Shown here piece after piece: positions 33,561 to 36,702 of a DNA stretch of 36,702 nt; within the stretch, counting starts at the first letter, position 1; each line of letters starts with the position of its first letter. The position numbers and the translations under genes were made by a program. The stretch is from Microvirga arabica (GTDB lineage Bacteria; Pseudomonadota; Alphaproteobacteria; Rhizobiales; Beijerinckiaceae). The stretch lies in the NCBI RefSeq assembly GCF_016811235.1, contig NZ_JAFBID010000066.1, forward strand, positions 1 to 36,702. Direction: 5' to 3'. The notes below the pieces were generated by a model, which was not told where the DNA came from, searched no databases, and saw only the letters and a list, made by a program, of their open reading frames with translations.

Positions 33561-33743
33561 TTACGAAGCGGCCTGCCGCGTCAGATCGGCAGAATGCGTC
33601 CGATGCAGACGAAGCCTCCATCTGGATTGGGCCTGAGCTGTGTTGTCGTTCACGGCCGCTGCAGATCCAGCGGTCAGATGGGCCATGGGCATGAGGCCCC
33701 CGGTAAAGGCCCGGTCGGTACAGGCGGAAATCAGGATTCGCAT
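33561..33743 (-). CDS. Tiny putative exported peptide gene B (60 codons), paralogue of A
   Basis: Starts at ATG 33743 with a strong GGGGGAGG six bases upstream. The 60-residue product begins MRILISACTDRAFTGGLMPM, contains AAAVND at 28-33 and then a basic, polar tail (rich in Arg, His, Gln). It aligns without gaps with gene A over the first 33 residues. The N-terminal part looks like a weak signal sequence with cleavage near the Ala-rich AGSAAAV. No family is recognised. It lies 72 bases upstream of gene A on the same strand, suggesting tandem duplication. Confidence 0.45.
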   Translation of the reverse strand: MRILISACTDRAFTGGLMPMAHLTAGSAAAVNDNTAQAQSRWRLRLHRTHSADLTRQAAS

Positions 33744-33852
33744 GGTCAGCCTCCCCCAAAGGCTAGGATCAGCTTACGCCCACGTTTCGATTTCGGGTGC
33801 ACTCCGAGGAGGTAGCCTCGCTGCCCCGGGGGAGTAGGGGCCGGTGCTGCTT

Positions 33853-35730
33853 CTAGGCGCCGGCCTCTTCGATCTCGCTGCTCAGGGCCAGCCACTCTTC
33901 TTCAACGGTCTCAAGGGTGGACGCGGCTTCCGCGCGCATTCTGGACAGTTCGGAGGCCTTTGCCGGATCCTTCTGGAAGGCGGTGCCGTCGGCAAGAGCC
34001 GCATCGACCTTGCCGATGACATCCGTAAGCTTCGCCATCCGGCTCTCGAGCGCCTCAAGCTTCTTGCGCAGGGGGGCAAGCGCCGCGCGGCGCTCGGCAG
34101 CAGCCCGGCGCTCGTCGGTCTTGGAGGCGGTGGGAGCCTGCGGCCGGTTGGAGCGCTTCTGCGGATCGAGTTCTCCCGAGAGGACCAGCTGGCGGTAATC
34201 GTCCATATCGCCGTCAAACGGCTTCACGCTGCCGTTGCCGACGATCCAGAGCCGGTCGGCGCAGGCCTCGATCAGGAAGCGGTCGTGGCTGACCAGGATC
34301 ACCGCGCCCGTATAATCGTTGATCGCCTCCATCAGGGCCGTGCGGCTGTCGATGTCGAGGTGGTTCGTCGGCTCGTCGAGGATGAGCAGGTGAGGACCGT
34401 TGAAGGCGGCAAGCCCCATGAGCAGGCGCGCCTTCTCGCCGCCGGACAACGCCGAAACCGGCGTGTCGGCCTTGGCGCCCGGAAAGCCGATTTGCGCCGT
34501 GCGGGCGCGAATCCTGGCGACGGGCGTATCCGGCATGCGCTCGGCCACATGGTCGTAGGCTGTCGCCTTCGGGTTCAGTTCGTCGAGCTGGTGCTGGGCG
34601 AAATAGGCGACATCCATCCGGGTGGGCGTGCGCATCTCGCCCTTCATGGGCGCAAGCCTGCCGCCGATGAGCTTGCAGAAGGTGGACTTGCCGTTGCCGT
34701 TGGAGCCGAGGAGCGCGATCCGGTCGTCTGGAGAGATCGTCAGGTTGAGGCGGTCGAGGACGATGCGCTCGCCATAGCCCACGGCACCGCTCTCCACGGT
34801 GATCAGCGGCGGGGCGGCAGGGCGCTCAGGACCCGGGAGGTTGAAGGGCAGCACGTCGTCTTCCACAATGGTGGTGATGGCCTCCATCTTCTCCAGCCGC
34901 TTGACGCGGGACTGCGCCTGGCGAGCCTTCGAGGCCTTGGCCTTGAAGCGGTCGACGAAGGCCTGCAGGTGCTTGCGCTCGGCCTCCTGCTTGGCGGCCG
35001 CCTTTGCGGTGAGCTCGCGCTTTTCGGCGTATTGTTTGGCAAAGGATGTGTACCCGCCGCGATAGATCGCGAGCTTGCCCCGATCGAGATGGAGGATGTG
35101 GTTGACGCAGGTGTCGAGCAGTTCGCGGTCGTGGCTGATGACCAGCACGGTATGGGGGTAGCGCCCGAGATAATCGTAGAGCCAGAGGGTGCCCTCCAGG
35201 TCGAGATAGTTGGTCGGCTCATCGAGGAGCAGCAGGTCGGGCTCGGTGAAGAGCACGGCGGCCAAGGCCACACGCATGCGCCAGCCGCCGGAAAAGTCCG
35301 AGCAGGGCCGGTTCTGCGCCTCGGCATCGAAGCCAAGACCGTGGAGGATGGCGGCGGCGCGGGCAGGGGCCGAGTGCGCGCCGATATCGGTGAGCCGCAT
35401 CTCGATCTCGGCACGGCGAATGCCGTCAGCCGTTTCTGCCTCGGCGAGAAGGGCGGCACGCTCCTTGTCGGCTGCCAGCACCACCTCGATCAGGGTCTCG
35501 GGGCCGCCCGGCGCTTCCTGGGCGACGGCACCGATCTTCATGCCGCGGGGAAGGGTGACGCTGCCGCTCTCCGTGGCAAGCTCCCCCTGGATGATCTTGA
35601 ACAGGGTGGTCTTGCCCGCGCCATTGCGCCCGACGAGGCCCACCTTCGCACCGTCAGGCAGGTTGAAGGAGGCGTGGTCGAGAATCAGCCGGTCGCCGAT
35701 GCGGTAGGTCAGGTCGTTGACGTGAAGCAT
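33853..35730 (-). CDS. ABC-F family ATPase (Uup/YheS-like)
   Basis: Cytoplasmic twin-ATPase without membrane domains; ABC-F proteins bind the ribosomal E site and modulate translation. 625 residues. First cassette: Walker A GRNGAGKTT (34-42), signature SGGWR (147-151), Walker B LLLLDEPTN (167-175). Linker with a basic coiled helix (about 235-290, KAAAKQEAERKHLQAF) resembling the P-site tRNA interaction motif. Second cassette: Walker A GSNGNGKST (342-350), SGGEK (429-433), LLILDEPTN (448-456). A C-terminal coiled coil (about 540-620, rich in Ala/Glu/Arg/Lys) suggests the Uup/YheS branch rather than an antibiotic-resistance ABC-F. Divergent from the Crp-like gene. Confidence 0.93.
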   Translation of the reverse strand: MLHVNDLTYRIGDRLILDHASFNLPDGAKVGLVGRNGAGKTTLFKIIQGELATESGSVTLPRGMKIGAVAQEAPGGPETLIEVVLAADKERAALLAEAETADGIRRAEIEMRLTDIGAHSAPARAAAILHGLGFDAEAQNRPCSDFSGGWRMRVALAAVLFTEPDLLLLDEPTNYLDLEGTLWLYDYLGRYPHTVLVISHDRELLDTCVNHILHLDRGKLAIYRGGYTSFAKQYAEKRELTAKAAAKQEAERKHLQAFVDRFKAKASKARQAQSRVKRLEKMEAITTIVEDDVLPFNLPGPERPAAPPLITVESGAVGYGERIVLDRLNLTISPDDRIALLGSNGNGKSTFCKLIGGRLAPMKGEMRTPTRMDVAYFAQHQLDELNPKATAYDHVAERMPDTPVARIRARTAQIGFPGAKADTPVSALSGGEKARLLMGLAAFNGPHLLILDEPTNHLDIDSRTALMEAINDYTGAVILVSHDRFLIEACADRLWIVGNGSVKPFDGDMDDYRQLVLSGELDPQKRSNRPQAPTASKTDERRAAAERRAALAPLRKKLEALESRMAKLTDVIGKVDAALADGTAFQKDPAKASELSRMRAEAASTLETVEEEWLALSSEIEEAGA

Positions 35731-35922
35731 GCCGCCTTTTGGCTCGGGAAGGCGGCTGTGGCAAGGTGTTTGGGCGGAGGAGTAGCCTGCTGCTGCCTGT
35801 GCGATAAGCCGGAATCGCTAGTGACAGGATCCACAAGGCTTGACAAAGGGATACGGCACCTCTTCCGTACCGAAAGTGCGGGATCTATGGTATAGCCAAG
35901 ATATCGTGCAGGGAGGACACCG

Positions 35923-36609
35923 ATGGGTCGGCTCACCGGGATCAAGTTATTCAAGGGGCTGGAGATCGACCTCGCGCCTTTCGAGACGCGGGCCAATTGG
36001 CGCCGCTTCGACCCCGAGGAGGTTCTGGTCGACTTCGACGAGCCCTCGACGGACGTCTATTTCCTTCTCTCCGGTGAGGTGCGGGTCCTCATGCGCACTG
36101 CCTCCGGCAAGGAGGTCATCCTCCACGAGATGAAGCCGGGCGATCTGTTCGGCGAATTGGCTGCTCTCGACGGCGTGCCGCGCTCCGCCAACGTCACGGC
36201 GCTCACCCGGGGCGAGGCCTGCGTGATGCCGGCCTCCGTCTTCAAGGAGATGCTCTTCTCTTATCAGCCCGTCGCCGAGCGCCTGTTCTGCCTCATGGCC
36301 TCCCGCATCCGCGAGCTGAATGCCCGCTTCATGGAGCAGACGGTGCTGGATCTGCGGCACCGGCTCTATTCGGAGCTCCTGCGGCTGTCGACGCCGCGGC
36401 AGGACAAGTCGGGCGAGCGGGTGATCACGCCGCCACCCTTCCACCATATCGTGGCTGCCCGCATCGGCTGCCGCCGCGAGCAGATCACCCGCGAGTTCAC
36501 CATGCTGTCCCAGGAGGGTCTGATCGAGCGCACCAGGGGCGCCCTGATCCTGCGCCAGCCGGACGTGCTCAAGGCCCGGGTCGCCGAGGCCTTCCGGACC
36601 GATCATTAA
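35923..36609 (+). CDS. Crp/Fnr-family transcriptional regulator
   Basis: DNA-binding regulator of 228 residues. The N-terminal cyclic-nucleotide-binding domain (about 8-115) keeps the phosphate-binding cassette GDLFGELAALDGVPRSANVTA-like pattern with Glu78, Arg87 and Ser88, as in true cAMP-binding Crp. A dimerisation helix spans about 118-145, and a winged helix-turn-helix (about 173-205) has the recognition element GCRREQITREFTML. There are no Fnr-type N-terminal cysteines, so oxygen sensing by Fe-S is unlikely. GGGAGG precedes the ATG. A consensus-like TTGACA lies at 35840-35845 upstream, with no good -10 at the normal spacing. Its stop overlaps the stop of a minus-strand gene. Confidence 0.93.
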   Translation: MGRLTGIKLFKGLEIDLAPFETRANWRRFDPEEVLVDFDEPSTDVYFLLSGEVRVLMRTASGKEVILHEMKPGDLFGELAALDGVPRSANVTALTRGEACVMPASVFKEMLFSYQPVAERLFCLMASRIRELNARFMEQTVLDLRHRLYSELLRLSTPRQDKSGERVITPPPFHHIVAARIGCRREQITREFTMLSQEGLIERTRGALILRQPDVLKARVAEAFRTDH

Positions 36610-36702
36610 GCGGCTACTGCTCCACGCTTGCCCTCGGTGAGCGCAAGCGCCGTGGCGGACAGCATCACGGCCATTCCGACGGCTTCCGGCCAGCCGAAGG
36701 CC
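36606..36702 (-). CDS. 3' end of a minus-strand gene, cut by window edge
   Basis: An open frame enters from the right edge and ends at TAA (36606-36608), overlapping the stop of the Crp-like gene by 2 bases. The visible 31 residues contain a hydrophobic helix (EAVGMAVMLSATALALTE) and end GKRGAVAA, consistent with the last membrane helix of an inner-membrane protein. Tail-to-tail stop overlap without any gap favours a real gene. The family cannot be named from this fragment. Confidence 0.55.
   Translation of the reverse strand, partial: AFGWPEAVGMAVMLSATALALTEGKRGAVAA

Noticed and set aside
33853..35730. ABC-F gene as an antibiotic-resistance determinant
   Set aside because: The long C-terminal coiled coil and overall layout fit housekeeping Uup/YheS-type proteins rather than resistance ABC-F proteins with extended interdomain loops.
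33844..35895. A 683-codon open frame on the plus strand opposite the ABC-F gene
   Set aside because: Low-complexity Leu/Gly/Arg/His composition typical of antisense frames in GC-rich DNA; the minus strand encodes two complete ATPase cassettes.
1..36702. CRISPR arrays, integrases, insertion sequences, rRNA or tRNA genes
   Set aside because: I found no regularly spaced direct repeats, no transposase or integrase frames, and no cloverleaf-forming sequence in any intergenic gap.

Overview
The window is GC-rich, densely coded bacterial DNA. It looks like an alphaproteobacterium of the order Hyphomicrobiales (Rhizobiales), probably near Methylobacteriaceae/Microvirga. That placement is an inference from the Rhizobiales-type porin, the single bifunctional RelA/SpoT enzyme with RXKD-type synthetase signature, the long omega subunit, the gene orders fabD-fabG-acpP-fabF-mltG-yicC-gmk and lptF-lptG-lptD-pdxA-rsmA, and palindromic repeats of the GTCATCCCGG kind. 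No marker gene fixes the genus.

Layout. 1-1250: the 3' part of an outer-membrane porin with its terminator. 1.3-4.3 kb (minus): an alpha/beta hydrolase and a soluble lytic transglycosylase. 4.5-6.45 kb (plus): dapA, smpB and a double-ACT protein. 6.5-12.3 kb (minus): rpoZ, rsh (relA/spoT), a class-I glutamine-amidotransferase-like hydrolase, a HAD phosphatase, pyrE and a NYN-domain protein, read in that order. 12.7-19.3 kb (plus): fatty-acid synthesis genes fabD, fabG, acpP, fabF, then mltG, yicC and gmk. 19.3-27.3 kb (minus): lptF, lptG, lptD, pdxA, rsmA and ddl. 27.5-31.7 kb (plus): pepA, holC, a serine carboxypeptidase and a small lipoprotein, separated by palindromic repeats. 31.8-33.8 kb (minus): an accessory patch with a frameshifted RTX calcium-binding gene, a secreted Cys-motif protein with a Tyr/Arg/Asp-rich tail, and two tiny paralogous genes. 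33.85-36.6 kb: an ABC-F ATPase (minus) and a Crp/Fnr regulator (plus). The right edge holds the end of a minus-strand gene.

How the genes fit together. Much of the window serves the cell envelope: acyl chains (fab genes), LPS export and assembly (LptFGD), peptidoglycan precursors and turnover (DapA, Ddl, Slt, MltG), and outer-membrane or secreted products (porin, lipoprotein, RTX protein). A second theme is nucleotide and growth control (rsh, rpoZ, pyrE, gmk), with translation and RNA maintenance (smpB, rsmA, yicC, ABC-F).

Most of the window is conserved housekeeping DNA, and I see no complete new multi-gene system. The most unusual stretch is 31.8-33.8 kb. Two unannotated-size genes there (45 and 60 codons) align without gaps at Cys8-Thr9, Phe13, Pro19 and Asn32-Asp33. 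The RTX gene there is broken twice by loss of one G in a G-run. Other points to examine are a 14-bp hairpin touching the holC ribosome binding site and the absence of a surA gene between lptD and pdxA.
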